NCBI GenBank assembly: GCA_938008555.1
Contig: CALLKE010000180.1
Span: 1 to 17,939 of the forward strand
Length of the DNA: 17,939 nucleotides
From: an uncultured Pedobacter sp.
GTDB taxonomy: Bacteria; Bacteroidota; Bacteroidia; Sphingobacteriales; Sphingobacteriaceae
Reading direction: 5' to 3'
Shown: positions 7,611-14,797 of the stretch, in pieces
Position numbering within the stretch: the stretch's first letter is position 1
Layout: every line of letters begins with the position of its first letter
The notes under the pieces: model-generated
The model's database searches: none
Seen by the model: the letters and a program-made list of their open reading frames with translations, nothing else
Told to the model about the DNA's origin: nothing
Made by a program: the position numbers and the translations under genes

Positions 7611-8587
7611 TGCGGCTCTTCTCTTCCAATAATTTTACCCTTTCTATAAGATCTTGATTCCTTTTTGATAGATTCCCGATCCTCAGTTATTAGGATATCT
7701 GACTTAAAGCCAGTCAATTTCGGCTGACCAGCATCCACCCAAGCTGAGTACCAAAAACTAGCTACAGCAAGTATTGAGGCTCGCATCTGGCGTTCCACCA
7801 TTCCATTTAGTGCAACATGATATGCGTTAGAATACTCTTCCGAATATTGCTTTTTTAACTTGCCTTTACGCTTTTTACTGAATTCGTATTTTCTATCAGC
7901 AGGAAACTGATTGTTTAAGCGAGCTTCAATCAACAATACCGAGTCTTTATATTGAAATGTATTTCGAATAATTTTCCAGGCCTCACTCAACGGATTTTTA
8001 ATATACCTTGCTGGACCAACCACATAATTATATTGATCTGAGAATAGTTCGGGCAAGCGACTTTCCCAAAAGCCATGAATCCCAACCTGCTTAGTCAATT
8101 GTCCATTGTGGTTTTTAGTGGTATGAAGAGGAACATGTGCATCTGCGATATAATGCCCTAAATCTGCTGATAAACGAAGTATGCGTACCGAATCCTTTGC
8201 AATAAACGCTTTTACCAATGCGCCATATGTTTTTTCGATTTGCCAAGGCACAATTCCATTTTTCAAAAGGGTCTTTTCCGAATATTTAACCACTGCCAAA
8301 TTCCACTTTTGTGGAATATCATCAAAAGGGTGATCCCCATAACAATCTGCATCCAAAAAGTGCCGAGGAGCTTCTAGCGAGTCAGCATACCGACGCTTAT
8401 CAGGATCAACAGCATGCGCACTAATAAAATCGATATTCGATTTATAAAAACGAATCATTCCTTTAGGCAATGAAAAAACAGCGTGTTTATTGATGGATTT
8501 ATGGGCAAAGAAGCCCCAAGAAGAACAAGTAAGCAGAACAAAAGTGAGTAAGACTTTCGTAGTTATACTCCAATATGTATGGGTCAT
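7607..8587 (-). CDS. Secreted zinc-dependent phospholipase C / S1-P1 nuclease-like protein
   Basis: The 326-residue protein starts with a signal peptide (hydrophobic about 8-20, ending LLTCSS). The probable mature N terminus, WGFFAHK, places Trp24 where this fold uses its terminal tryptophan as a zinc ligand. Further ligand-type residues are H29, H76 and D79 (APRHFLD), H145 and D149 (LGHYIADAHVPLH), H160 and H171 with E175 (GIHGFWES). This pattern is shared by zinc phospholipase C and S1/P1 nuclease. Related Bacteroidota proteins are annotated as zinc-dependent phospholipase C family; actual activity (lipid or nucleic acid) cannot be told. LLTC is a poor lipobox, so it is more likely soluble in the periplasm or secreted. 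The tail is rich in K, R, E. It converges with DedA and diverges from the O-antigen ligase-like gene. Confidence 0.8.
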   Translation of the reverse strand: MTHTYWSITTKVLLTFVLLTCSSWGFFAHKSINKHAVFSLPKGMIRFYKSNIDFISAHAVDPDKRRYADSLEAPRHFLDADCYGDHPFDDIPQKWNLAVVKYSEKTLLKNGIVPWQIEKTYGALVKAFIAKDSVRILRLSADLGHYIADAHVPLHTTKNHNGQLTKQVGIHGFWESRLPELFSDQYNYVVGPARYIKNPLSEAWKIIRNTFQYKDSVLLIEARLNNQFPADRKYEFSKKRKGKLKKQYSEEYSNAYHVALNGMVERQMRASILAVASFWYSAWVDAGQPKLTGFKSDILITEDRESIKKESRSYRKGKIIGREEPH

Positions 8588-8646
8588 GGATTTTTAAGAA
8601 TTTCCCCACACAAAAAATGGGGGAGGTGGATAATGATTTACAAACC

Positions 8647-8654
8647 CAAAAGTA
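8647..8654 (-). promoter_or_regulatory. Candidate -7 box for the phospholipase C-like gene
   Basis: TACTTTTG on the minus strand matches TAnnTTTG and lies 60 bp before the start at 8587. A TTTG at 8672-8669 is only 14 bp upstream, closer than the normal 19-21 bp, so the -33 element is doubtful. The leader would contain a CCCCA/TGGGG hairpin (8604-8622). Confidence 0.3.
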
Positions 8655-8725
8655 CTTCCATATATCAACAAACAATAAAAGCATATTTTTTAACCAAAAT
8701 GAAAAACAACAATGCCTTTTTATTC

Positions 8726-8733
8726 TATTTTTG
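8726..8733 (+). promoter_or_regulatory. Candidate -7 box for the O-antigen ligase-like gene
   Basis: TATTTTTG matches TAnnTTTG and ends 19 bp before the ATG at 8753, implying a leader of about a dozen bases. No TTTG is visible at the -33 position. Confidence 0.35.
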
Positions 8734-8752
8734 AGTCATCCAGCCAAAACCG

Positions 8753-11116
8753 ATGTCAAAGAAGCAAAACTCAGCATCTAAAACGATAGCATCTACGCAA
8801 GTAAAATTAGCCGTTAAGCATACTACTCCCCCCAGTATGATTCCTGTTATTTTTATAGCACTCTACCTATTTCTTGATTTTATACCAGAATGCGGGGCCT
8901 TGGACATTGCAGGTCCTCAATGGCTTTATTTTACTATTATTAATGGAATTAGTACGGTTTATATTTTCTACTATTCCAAACCACATGGATACGAACAGGC
9001 GTTAAAGAAGATTCTTCACATGAGGTTATCTCATGTTTACCTTTTCCTGTTTGCCCTTTCCGGCATCTCCATCTTATTTGCGATCAACAAAACTGAATCT
9101 TTAGTCTGCTATTCGGGGTTTATAAATACCATTATTGCCTTTTTCAATATTGGTATTTTATTAAATGGACGCCTCAATTCATTTAAAATAATAGCTCAAT
9201 TAATTACACTTTTACTACTGATACAATCGATTCTCACCTTAAGTACTTTTTTTGATGGCATAATCCATACTCCATTAGACGGGGTCATTGGCAATCTAAA
9301 AGGAAACACGGGTAACAAAAACACATTGGCAACAAGCCTAGTGGTTAAAATAGCCTTTGTCATGTATTGTATATATACCTTTAAATCCTGGACTAGATTT
9401 ATTTACATCCCAATATTAGTCCTTGGTACGATCTCTATATTTATCATCAGTACCCGCTCAGCGTATCTAGGCTTGTTTCTTCAAATAAGCCTGCTTTTAG
9501 TTTTTAGCATTTTACGATACTACAAACACAGGAATCACAAAGATGTACTATCCCAAGTAGGGCCTGTTATATTATCTGTTACATTTGCTTTTTTTATTGC
9601 TCAAGCAATATTGATTAATGCAGGAAAATTTCAGGCCACAAAAACTTCACTTAGTTCCGTAACAGAGCGCATAAGTTCCATTGGCTCTACAACCAATAGT
9701 TCCAATGTCAGGCGATTCGAATTTTGGAAACTAGGCCTCGATTACGTCAAAAAAAATCCACTAATGGGTGCAGGTTATGGTAATTGTAAGCTTGCCATGA
9801 TCCCCTATGAAAATAAGTTTCAGACAGATTTCAATTATGGGAAGCACTTACACAATGATTTTTTAGAAACTGCGATGGAAGTAGGTATTGTAGGGGGGCT
9901 TGCATTTATCGCTTTATTTGTATGTGCACTGATCTATGTAATCAAAGTTTGGAGATCACAAGTGAACGATTATTGTAAGTATATCTCCATATTTTCATTA
10001 GTTGCTTTAGCCGGCTATTTTACAGATGCTGCATTCAATTTTCCGAGCGAGCGCCCCATTATGCAACTACTATTTGCGCTGATTCTAGGAATTAATGGTT
10101 GTGCTTTTATCACGTATCAAGATTATAAAACGAATGTCAACAAGCCTTCAAAAGGCTATTCAATTGCTTTATTTACATTAATTAGTGCACTTTTGCTAAG
10201 CATTGCTATTTATTACAAATACTATACGTATCAATCATTAGTTATTCAATCGGTAATTGCTCAAGACGATTTTCCGAATACAGGATTGCATTCTTGGAAA
10301 GAAATCAATGATCAATTACCAGACGTCCCCAATTTAGCTGTATTAGCTAATTCTCCCATTGATGTAATCAAAGCATGGTACCTTGCCAAAGACAATAAAT
10401 ATGATGAGGCCATGATACTGTTGAATAGAAGTACTCAGGTAAATCCCTATAATATGGCAAATGAGTATGTAAAGGCGCAACTATTTTATCAAACAAATAG
10501 GCTAGATAGTGCCTTTTATTATGCCAATAAGGGATTTTACACAAGGCCTGCCAATATCGGATACTTTGGTATACTAGCTGATATTTGTAAAGCGAAAAAG
10601 GACACCCTATCTATCAAAAAAGCATTCAAAGAATGTATTAAGCATCGCTCTGAAGTGGCAAATATTTGGAATAAATATATAAACATACTACTGAGCTTGA
10701 ATTACAACCAAGATTCCCTTCTTGCAGTTGCTGCCACTGCCGAGAAAAGATTTCCTGCTGATAAATCAATCCTGAAAAACAGATTTATCATCAACGCAAC
10801 TTTAGCCTCAAACAATGGATACATCAGCACACTACTTGCAAACTCATTAAAAATAGTCGAGATAGACCCACAAGACTATGTATACCTCGAAAATACAGGC
10901 GCATGTTATTTTATGCTAAAACAATACGACTTAGCAATACCTTATTTAGACAAAGTAATTGCTGCAAAAGCATTTACAAATGGCAAATCCGAATATATCA
11001 AAGGCTTGTGTCTAATTAACTTAGGAAAAAAAGAGGAGGCTTGCTATTTCCTTAAAATAGCCAATTCTAGAAATTTCATGGGTGCACAAAAACTAGTTGA
11101 AACATATTGTAAGTAA
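8753..11116 (+). CDS. O-antigen ligase/polymerase-like membrane protein with C-terminal TPR domain
   Basis: The 787-residue protein has about a dozen membrane segments in residues 25-500 and a soluble helical tail from about 520 to the end. The Wzy_C/WaaL signature region is clear: IGNLKGNTGNKNTLATSL, TRSAYLGLF, then RFEFWKLGLDYVKKNPLMGAG and the loop HLHNDFLETAMEVGIVGG, whose HNDF..E pattern is typical of O-antigen ligases and polymerases. The tail contains TPR-like units such as DEAMILLNRSTQVNPYNM, LDSAFYYANKGFYTRPANIG and YDLAIPYLDKVIAAKAF. Family members transfer or polymerise lipid-linked glycans at the outer face of the inner membrane; TPR-tailed versions are common in Bacteroidota, with acceptors mostly unknown. 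No glycosyltransferase or other polysaccharide genes are nearby, so it is an orphan. It is followed 87 bp later by rpsT, which has its own promoter. Confidence 0.82.
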   Translation: MSKKQNSASKTIASTQVKLAVKHTTPPSMIPVIFIALYLFLDFIPECGALDIAGPQWLYFTIINGISTVYIFYYSKPHGYEQALKKILHMRLSHVYLFLFALSGISILFAINKTESLVCYSGFINTIIAFFNIGILLNGRLNSFKIIAQLITLLLLIQSILTLSTFFDGIIHTPLDGVIGNLKGNTGNKNTLATSLVVKIAFVMYCIYTFKSWTRFIYIPILVLGTISIFIISTRSAYLGLFLQISLLLVFSILRYYKHRNHKDVLSQVGPVILSVTFAFFIAQAILINAGKFQATKTSLSSVTERISSIGSTTNSSNVRRFEFWKLGLDYVKKNPLMGAGYGNCKLAMIPYENKFQTDFNYGKHLHNDFLETAMEVGIVGGLAFIALFVCALIYVIKVWRSQVNDYCKYISIFSLVALAGYFTDAAFNFPSERPIMQLLFALILGINGCAFITYQDYKTNVNKPSKGYSIALFTLISALLLSIAIYYKYYTYQSLVIQSVIAQDDFPNTGLHSWKEINDQLPDVPNLAVLANSPIDVIKAWYLAKDNKYDEAMILLNRSTQVNPYNMANEYVKAQLFYQTNRLDSAFYYANKGFYTRPANIGYFGILADICKAKKDTLSIKKAFKECIKHRSEVANIWNKYINILLSLNYNQDSLLAVAATAEKRFPADKSILKNRFIINATLASNNGYISTLLANSLKIVEIDPQDYVYLENTGACYFMLKQYDLAIPYLDKVIAAKAFTNGKSEYIKGLCLINLGKKEEACYFLKIANSRNFMGAQKLVETYCK

Positions 11117-11139
11117 AAATGTCAAGGTTTAAAATCTAT

Positions 11140-11171
11140 TTTGGATTATTAAAATATTCAGCATATATTTG
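11140..11171 (+). promoter_or_regulatory. Promoter of rpsT (Bacteroidota -33/-7 type)
   Basis: TTTG at 11140-11143 and TATATTTG at 11164-11171 are separated by 20 bp, an exact match to the Bacteroidota housekeeping promoter (TTTG, 19-21 bp, TAnnTTTG). The start should fall near 11177, leaving a leader of roughly 26 nt before the rpsT ATG. This is the best promoter in the window. Confidence 0.75.
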
Positions 11172-11203
11172 CGGTTCTTAAAATTTAGACGAAAGCTAAA
11201 CAA

Positions 11204-11458
11204 ATGGCAAATCATAAATCATCCATCAAAAGAATCAGGGCAAATGCTGCTAAGCGTTTACGTAATAGATACCAGGCAAAAACTACCAGAAATGCGATAA
11301 AAAAGCTGCGTAGCTCTACCGATAAAGCCGAAGCTACTACGCTTTTAACCAAAGTAATTTCGATGCTTGATCGTTTGGCTAAAAAGAATGTCATTCATAA
11401 AAATAAAGCCTCAAACAACAAATCAAAGTTGACTAAATTTGTCAACACCTTGAAGTAA
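11204..11458 (+). CDS. rpsT: 30S ribosomal protein S20 (bS20)
   Basis: This 84-residue, highly basic, all-helical protein has the S20 start MANHKSSIKRIRANAAKRLR and the conserved NKASNNKSKLTKFVNTL end. It binds 16S rRNA early in 30S assembly. Length and sequence are typical. It has its own promoter and intrinsic terminator, so it forms a single-gene transcript. No Shine-Dalgarno precedes the ATG (GACGAAAGCTAAACAA), the normal state in this phylum. Confidence 0.97.
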   Translation: MANHKSSIKRIRANAAKRLRNRYQAKTTRNAIKKLRSSTDKAEATTLLTKVISMLDRLAKKNVIHKNKASNNKSKLTKFVNTLK

Positions 11459-11476
11459 GATCATAAATGTTCATTT

Positions 11477-11513
11477 AAAAAAGCGTTTCAAAAAATTGAA
11501 ACGCTTTTTTTTG
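11477..11513 (+). terminator. Intrinsic terminator of rpsT
   Basis: Ten-base perfect arms AGCGTTTCAA (11482-11491) and TTGAAACGCT (11496-11505) close an AAAA loop, followed by a run of eight Ts (11505-11512) and preceded by an A-run. It starts 20-25 bp after the rpsT stop and would also work on the opposite strand. Confidence 0.9.
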
Positions 11514-11535
11514 TTCTTTTATTTACATTGAGCAC

Positions 11536-12234
11536 ATGCAATGCTACGACCAAAAAATAACGATCAAATCATGGGCCGAAGAAGATCGTCCTCGCGAAAA
11601 GCTGGCTACAAAAGGCAAACGTTTTTTAAGCGATGCTGAACTTGTTGCCATATTAATTGGATCTGGCAACAAAAATGAAAGTGCTGTCGAATTAAGCAAA
11701 CGTATCCTACTAGCTTGCGATAATAGCTTAGACCTGTTAGGAAAATTAAGCATACAAGAGCTATCACGATTTAAAGGAATAGGAGAGGCAAAAGCAATTT
11801 CTATTATTGCCGCTTTAGAATTAGGACAACGAAGAAAAAATGCACCCACTATCAAAAAAGCACAAATTAGTTCGAGTAGAGATGCATATCAGGTCATCTC
11901 ATCTCAGTTCACAGATTTGAATCATGAGGAATTTTGGATGCTGTTGCTTAACCGTGCCAATAAGGTTGTTTCGAAACACCTGATAAGCAAAGGAGGCCAA
12001 GCAGGAACCATTGCCGATCCAAAAATTATCTTTCAAACGGCTCTTGAAAACCATGCAGCATCTCTCATTTTTGCACACAATCACCCATCTGGTAGTTTGA
12101 AACCCAGTCAGTCTGATATCGACTTGACCTGCAAGTTGGTTTCCGCAGGCCAATTATTAGATATTGCTATTTTGGATCATCTAATCATCACTGATCACCA
12201 TTTTTATAGCTTTGCTGATGAGGGGCTGATGTAA
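11536..12234 (+). CDS. radC: RadC family protein (JAB/MPN domain)
   Basis: The 232-residue protein has the full RadC layout. The N-terminal helical part (WAEEDRPREKL, LSDAELVAILIGSG) leads to a helix-hairpin-helix (LSRFKGIGEAKAISIIAALELG, about 76-97), then a C-terminal JAB1/MPN metalloprotease-like domain. Its metal-site motif HNHPSG (181-186) with D194 in SQSD is intact, as is E131/E132 in the first strand. RadC was named for a DNA-repair phenotype, but its biochemical role is unsettled. It starts 23 bp past the rpsT terminator and belongs to the host core rather than the phage. Confidence 0.94.
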   Translation: MQCYDQKITIKSWAEEDRPREKLATKGKRFLSDAELVAILIGSGNKNESAVELSKRILLACDNSLDLLGKLSIQELSRFKGIGEAKAISIIAALELGQRRKNAPTIKKAQISSSRDAYQVISSQFTDLNHEEFWMLLLNRANKVVSKHLISKGGQAGTIADPKIIFQTALENHAASLIFAHNHPSGSLKPSQSDIDLTCKLVSAGQLLDIAILDHLIITDHHFYSFADEGLM

Positions 12235-12295
12235 TTGAGTTCGCTCTTCATTAAAATCACTCAACTTTAATACCGAATTAAGCTCAGTGATTGCT

Positions 12296-12303
12296 TAAAT
12301 TTG
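12296..12303 (+). promoter_or_regulatory. Candidate -7 box for thiL
   Basis: TAAATTTG matches TAnnTTTG and lies 83 bp before the ATG at 12386, in the 150-bp gap after radC. No TTTG is seen at the -33 position. Confidence 0.4.
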
Positions 12304-12385
12304 CCTCCCTGATTTCCAATCTATTTAAAAATAGAAGTGCCTAAAAGCATTGGGACAAGGATACATTTCAAGAAAATCAACATTC

Positions 12386-13429
12386 ATGTTTGAAAATAAA
12401 GGCCGCACAGAACTTAACCAATTGGGCGAATTTGGTTTGATAAATCATCTTACAAAGGATATCGAATTACAAAATAAATCATCGATCAAAGGCGTAGGTG
12501 ATGATGCTGCAGTATTAGATTTTAAAAGTAAAAAGACGCTCATCTCTACTGATCTTTTGTTAGAAAATATACATTTCGATCTAGCTTATACCCCGCTAAA
12601 ACATTTAGGATATAAAGCTATCCAAGTCAATCTAAGTGATATATATGCCATGAATGGCACTCCTAGCCAAGTAACTGTTTCAATCGGTTTATCCAGTAAG
12701 TTTTCTTTAGAAGCCGTTGAGGAAATCTATTCCGGTATTCAGATTGCTTGCAAAAAATATAATGTCGACTTGGTTGGGGGAGACACTTCCTCATCCAAAC
12801 AAGGTTTGGTTATCAGTGTCACTAGCATTGGCTATGCTGACGAAAAAGATATTTGCTATCGTGATGGAGCACAAGAAGGCGATTTGATTTGTGTATCAGG
12901 CGATTTAGGAGCGGCTTACATTGGTCTGCAGTTGCTTGAGCGCGAAAAATTAATTTATCTCGAAAACCCCAACATCCAACCCGATTTAGAAGGAAAGGAC
13001 TATATCGTAGAGCGCCAATTAAAGCCCGAAGCCCGAAAGGATATTATTGAGTCATTAAAGGAATTACAACTAAAGCCCACAGCTATGATCGATGTGTCGG
13101 ATGGTTTGGCTTCCGATATCTTACACATCTGCAAACAATCCAATAAAGGATGCAATATTTACGAGGAAAAGATTCCACTTGATCCAATGACATTCGACAC
13201 AGCTCGCGAGTTCGGAATTGATCCAACAACATGTGCACTGAATGGGGGAGAGGATTATGAACTGTTATTTACGATCGCACAATCCGATTACGATAAAATC
13301 AAAAATAGTGCTGATATCAGCATTATTGGACACATCACAGATTCTGCATCAGGATGCCACCTCATCTCCAAATCAGGAAATGTCCATCCACTAAAAGCGC
13401 AAGGCTGGAATGCCTTTAGAGAAGGTTAA
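12386..13429 (+). CDS. thiL: Thiamine-monophosphate kinase
   Basis: The 347-residue enzyme phosphorylates thiamine monophosphate with ATP to thiamine diphosphate, the last step of the pathway. It has the AIR synthase/PurM-like two-domain fold. Motifs in order are GEFGLI near the N terminus, GVGDDAAV (about 36-43, metal/nucleotide site), STDLLLENIHFDL (about 54-66), VGGDTSSS (glycine-rich loop), MIDVSDGLASDI and GGEDYELLFT. I chose ATG 12386, giving MFENKGRTELNQLGEFGL, the normal start in Bacteroidota; an in-frame TTG at 12350 would add 12 unrelated residues. No other thiamine gene is near. The interrupted acetyltransferase gene starts 30 bp after its stop, so the two probably formed an operon. 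Confidence 0.95.
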   Translation: MFENKGRTELNQLGEFGLINHLTKDIELQNKSSIKGVGDDAAVLDFKSKKTLISTDLLLENIHFDLAYTPLKHLGYKAIQVNLSDIYAMNGTPSQVTVSIGLSSKFSLEAVEEIYSGIQIACKKYNVDLVGGDTSSSKQGLVISVTSIGYADEKDICYRDGAQEGDLICVSGDLGAAYIGLQLLEREKLIYLENPNIQPDLEGKDYIVERQLKPEARKDIIESLKELQLKPTAMIDVSDGLASDILHICKQSNKGCNIYEEKIPLDPMTFDTAREFGIDPTTCALNGGEDYELLFTIAQSDYDKIKNSADISIIGHITDSASGCHLISKSGNVHPLKAQGWNAFREG

Positions 13430-13459
13430 TTGAGGTTCAGAAATAGAAATAAAGCAACA

Positions 13460-13678
13460 ATGATTATTAGAAAAGCAACAGTAGAGGACTATGATGCAAT
13501 ATGGAACATTTTCCAAGCTGTGATCAAAACAGGTGACACCTATCCTTTTAGTCCAACTACTTCTAAAGAAAGCCTACATCAACATTGGTTTGCCGATTCG
13601 ATGAGCTCATATGTGGCAGACCAAGATGGAAAGATTATCGCCACTATAAGGGGTAAAACCAAAAGTGTAAAAGTATAG
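13460..13678 (+). pseudogene. GNAT acetyltransferase gene, truncated by prophage insertion
   Basis: The first 60 or so residues (MIIRKATVEDYDAIWNIF, then TGDTYPF, then YVADQDGKII) read as the N-terminal third of a GNAT N-acetyltransferase. These are usually about 160 residues and use acetyl-CoA to modify an amine. After DGKII the frame continues only as ATIRGKTKSVKV and stops, without the acetyl-CoA-binding motif. The loss of similarity coincides with the first transposase-site-like motif (13656-13672), so the phage-like element interrupts the gene and the remainder should lie beyond the right end of the element. ATG 13460 is preferred to an in-frame TTG at 13430. The fragment lacks the catalytic core and is presumably inactive. 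Confidence 0.75.
13656..13672 (-). repeat. Left-end motif copy 1 (outermost, inverted), candidate transposase site
   Basis: Read on the minus strand this is TTTTACACTTTTGGTTT. It matches TTTTRCACTTTTSGTTT, which occurs twice more, on the plus strand, at 13909-13925 and 13973-13989. It lies directly inside the presumed left boundary, where a Mu-type transposase would bind the end. Its orientation is opposite to the two inner copies. Confidence 0.6.
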
Positions 13679-13895
13679 ATAAACAAAAACGGCCTTAAAA
13701 TGGGCAAAAAGCCTGTTTTTAATAAAAATGGGCATTTTTGTAAAATACCATTATCTACCACTTCCTTACCCTTTATCTGCCATTTTCAGGGTGTTTACGA
13801 GGCCATCTAAACAACAAAATACCCTTTTGTATATCTTGTAACGGCATTTTTACCCTTATGTTTCTAATGTTATAAATTGGCTAGCATTGTATTGC

Positions 13896-13925
13896 AAAGG
13901 GTAAGGTTTTTTGCACTTTTGGTTT
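13896..13925 (+). repeat. 30-bp direct repeat, copy A, containing left-end motif copy 2
   Basis: This 30-base unit is 28/30 identical to 13960-13989. It begins AAAGGGTAAGG and ends in the end motif TTTTGCACTTTTGGTTT (13909-13925). The two differing positions are G/A before CAC and G/C before GTTT. Tandem spacing is 64 bp. It is likely a transposase-binding site. Confidence 0.7.
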
Positions 13926-13946
13926 ATATTGAAAACCTTACCCTTT

Positions 13947-13971
13947 ACCTTACCCTTTTAAAGGGTAAGGT
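13947..13971. repeat. Perfect 12-bp inverted repeat
   Basis: Arms ACCTTACCCTTT (13947-13958) and AAAGGGTAAGGT (13960-13971) are perfectly complementary around one T. The left arm is itself a near-repeat of 13936-13946, so CCTTACCCTTT stands twice in tandem facing one copy in reverse. The right arm is the start of repeat copy B. Confidence 0.75.
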
Positions 13972-13989
13972 TTTTTACACTTTTCGTTT
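13960..13989 (+). repeat. 30-bp direct repeat, copy B, containing left-end motif copy 3
   Basis: This is the second 30-base unit, starting AAAGGGTAAGG and ending in TTTTACACTTTTCGTTT (13973-13989). It matches copy A at 28 of 30 positions. Its TTTTACACTTTT core is identical to that in the inverted outer copy at 13656-13672. Confidence 0.7.
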
Positions 13990-14245
13990 TCATGTCGACC
14001 ATTCCAACTCCAATTTTGATACCTGTATCATTCACTAGTTTATTATTGCGATTTATATAGTGTATTTCTTACACTGATATATTTTTGTTTTTTTATTTAA
14101 AATAGACAAGTGTTATTAATACACACTGTGTTATTTTTCATACATTCGGCCTTTTATTAAATAAAACATTAATAATATCTAAAAAAATAAACGTTTTTGA
14201 GGGTGCTGGGATTAGTATTGCCTGTGGATTTCTAATCCATCTTAT

Positions 14246-14267
14246 AGAAAAAGACTATACCAGTCTT
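14246..14267 (-). terminator. Intrinsic terminator overlapping the repressor stop codon
   Basis: On the minus strand AAGACT, a five-base loop and AGTCTT (14267-14251) form a perfect 6-bp stem followed at once by a T-run. The stem begins inside the repressor stop codon. It is short but well placed to end the leftward repressor transcript before it enters the phage end. Confidence 0.55.
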
Positions 14268-14736
14268 AGCAGGCTTTCCTGTTAGATGCAGATAGGCCAT
14301 GCTCTTCAAGGCGTGCTTTGGCTTGCCCTAATGCCTCTTGAAATGCATTAATAGTCACGTCTTTACTCTGCAAATCATTTTTTTGTGCTTCTATCGTCTC
14401 TCTGAGGCTACCTATTAGAACCTCCTTATTCACACAACTTAAACAATGTTTTTGATCTATTTCTAGAATAGCTGACTGGGGGGCTTTGGGATTTTGTTGT
14501 TCAGTTTGTCCCGATTTTTTATTAATAGCAGCGTAAGCAGATAACTCCGACAGGATAAGAGTATCTATGCTAATGTTAAAATAATTTGCAATTGCAACTA
14601 TAATTAACAAAGGTGGTTCGCTGCCAGCCTCATAAGAGGCAATATTTCCCCTATTAAGCTTGAAAAGCTCTGCAAATACAGATTGGGATAGCCCCTCTTT
14701 ATCTCTTAAATACTTAATATTCTTAGAAATAAACAT
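14266..14736 (-). CDS. Phage repressor-like XRE-family protein
   Basis: This 156-residue protein has an N-terminal helix-turn-helix of the Cro/CI (XRE) type: MFISKNIKYLRDKEGLSQ, then FAELFKLNRGNIASYEAG, about residues 1-60. After a Q/S-rich linker comes CLSC (C98, C101) and a heptad-like coiled coil (about 102-146) suited to oligomerisation. The Cys pair just before a coiled coil could make a disulfide or metal contact; this is inference. It is transcribed away from the small HTH gene and transposase, the position of the c repressor in Mu, so it probably maintains lysogeny by binding the dyads at 14738-14797. No S24 peptidase domain is present, so RecA-driven self-cleavage of the LexA type is not expected. 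It has no sequence resemblance to Mu c that I can recognise. Confidence 0.75.
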   Translation of the reverse strand: MFISKNIKYLRDKEGLSQSVFAELFKLNRGNIASYEAGSEPPLLIIVAIANYFNISIDTLILSELSAYAAINKKSGQTEQQNPKAPQSAILEIDQKHCLSCVNKEVLIGSLRETIEAQKNDLQSKDVTINAFQEALGQAKARLEEHGLSASNRKAC

Positions 14737-14737
14737 T

Positions 14738-14797
14738 ATGAAAATTTAATTTTCATTAAAATGATAATTTAATTGATATTTGTAATTTTAATTTACA
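14738..14797. promoter_or_regulatory. Switch region with three tandem dyads, candidate repressor operators
   Basis: Three dyads lie between the divergent repressor and small HTH genes. O1 (14738-14756) is ATGAAAATT-T-AATTTTCAT, a perfect 9-bp inverted repeat. O2 (14761-14779), ATGATAATTTAATTGATAT, shares the AATTTAATT core but is imperfect. O3 (14781-14797), TGTAATTTTAATTTACA, has 7 of 8 paired positions. Centres are 23 and 19 bp apart, about two helical turns. O1 abuts the repressor start codon and O3 abuts the rightward -7 box, so occupancy could silence either side. Confidence 0.55.

Larger units (their letters stand above)
13679..14245. other. Gene-free left-end region of the prophage
   Basis: No convincing gene is present in this A+T-rich stretch. 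It holds copies 2 and 3 of the 17-bp end motif, and seven copies of TACCCTT or its complement between 13764 and 13970 (an eighth, altered to AGGGGTA, lies in the outer end). An imperfect hairpin (AAAAACGGC/GCC-T-GTTTTT, 13685-13720) lies close to the interrupted acetyltransferase frame. Other inverted repeats are AGTGTA/TACACT (14059-14064 and 14070-14075), ACACA/TGTGT (14121-14131) and GGATTAG/CTAATCC (14209-14215 and 14232-14238). In Mu the same interval holds the transposase sites. Confidence 0.6.

Noticed and set aside
8575..8781. Plus-strand open frame across the divergent promoter region
   Set aside because: It overlaps the start of the phospholipase C-like gene and the O-antigen ligase-like start, covers both candidate promoter boxes, and its translation looks random.
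11544..11855. 103-codon minus-strand open frame opposite radC
   Set aside because: It mirrors the radC codons, is serine-rich without domain features, and radC itself is certain.
13896..13989. CRISPR-like repeats
   Set aside because: Only two 30-bp units, no cas genes, and the unit contains the same motif as the outer phage end; transposase sites explain it better.
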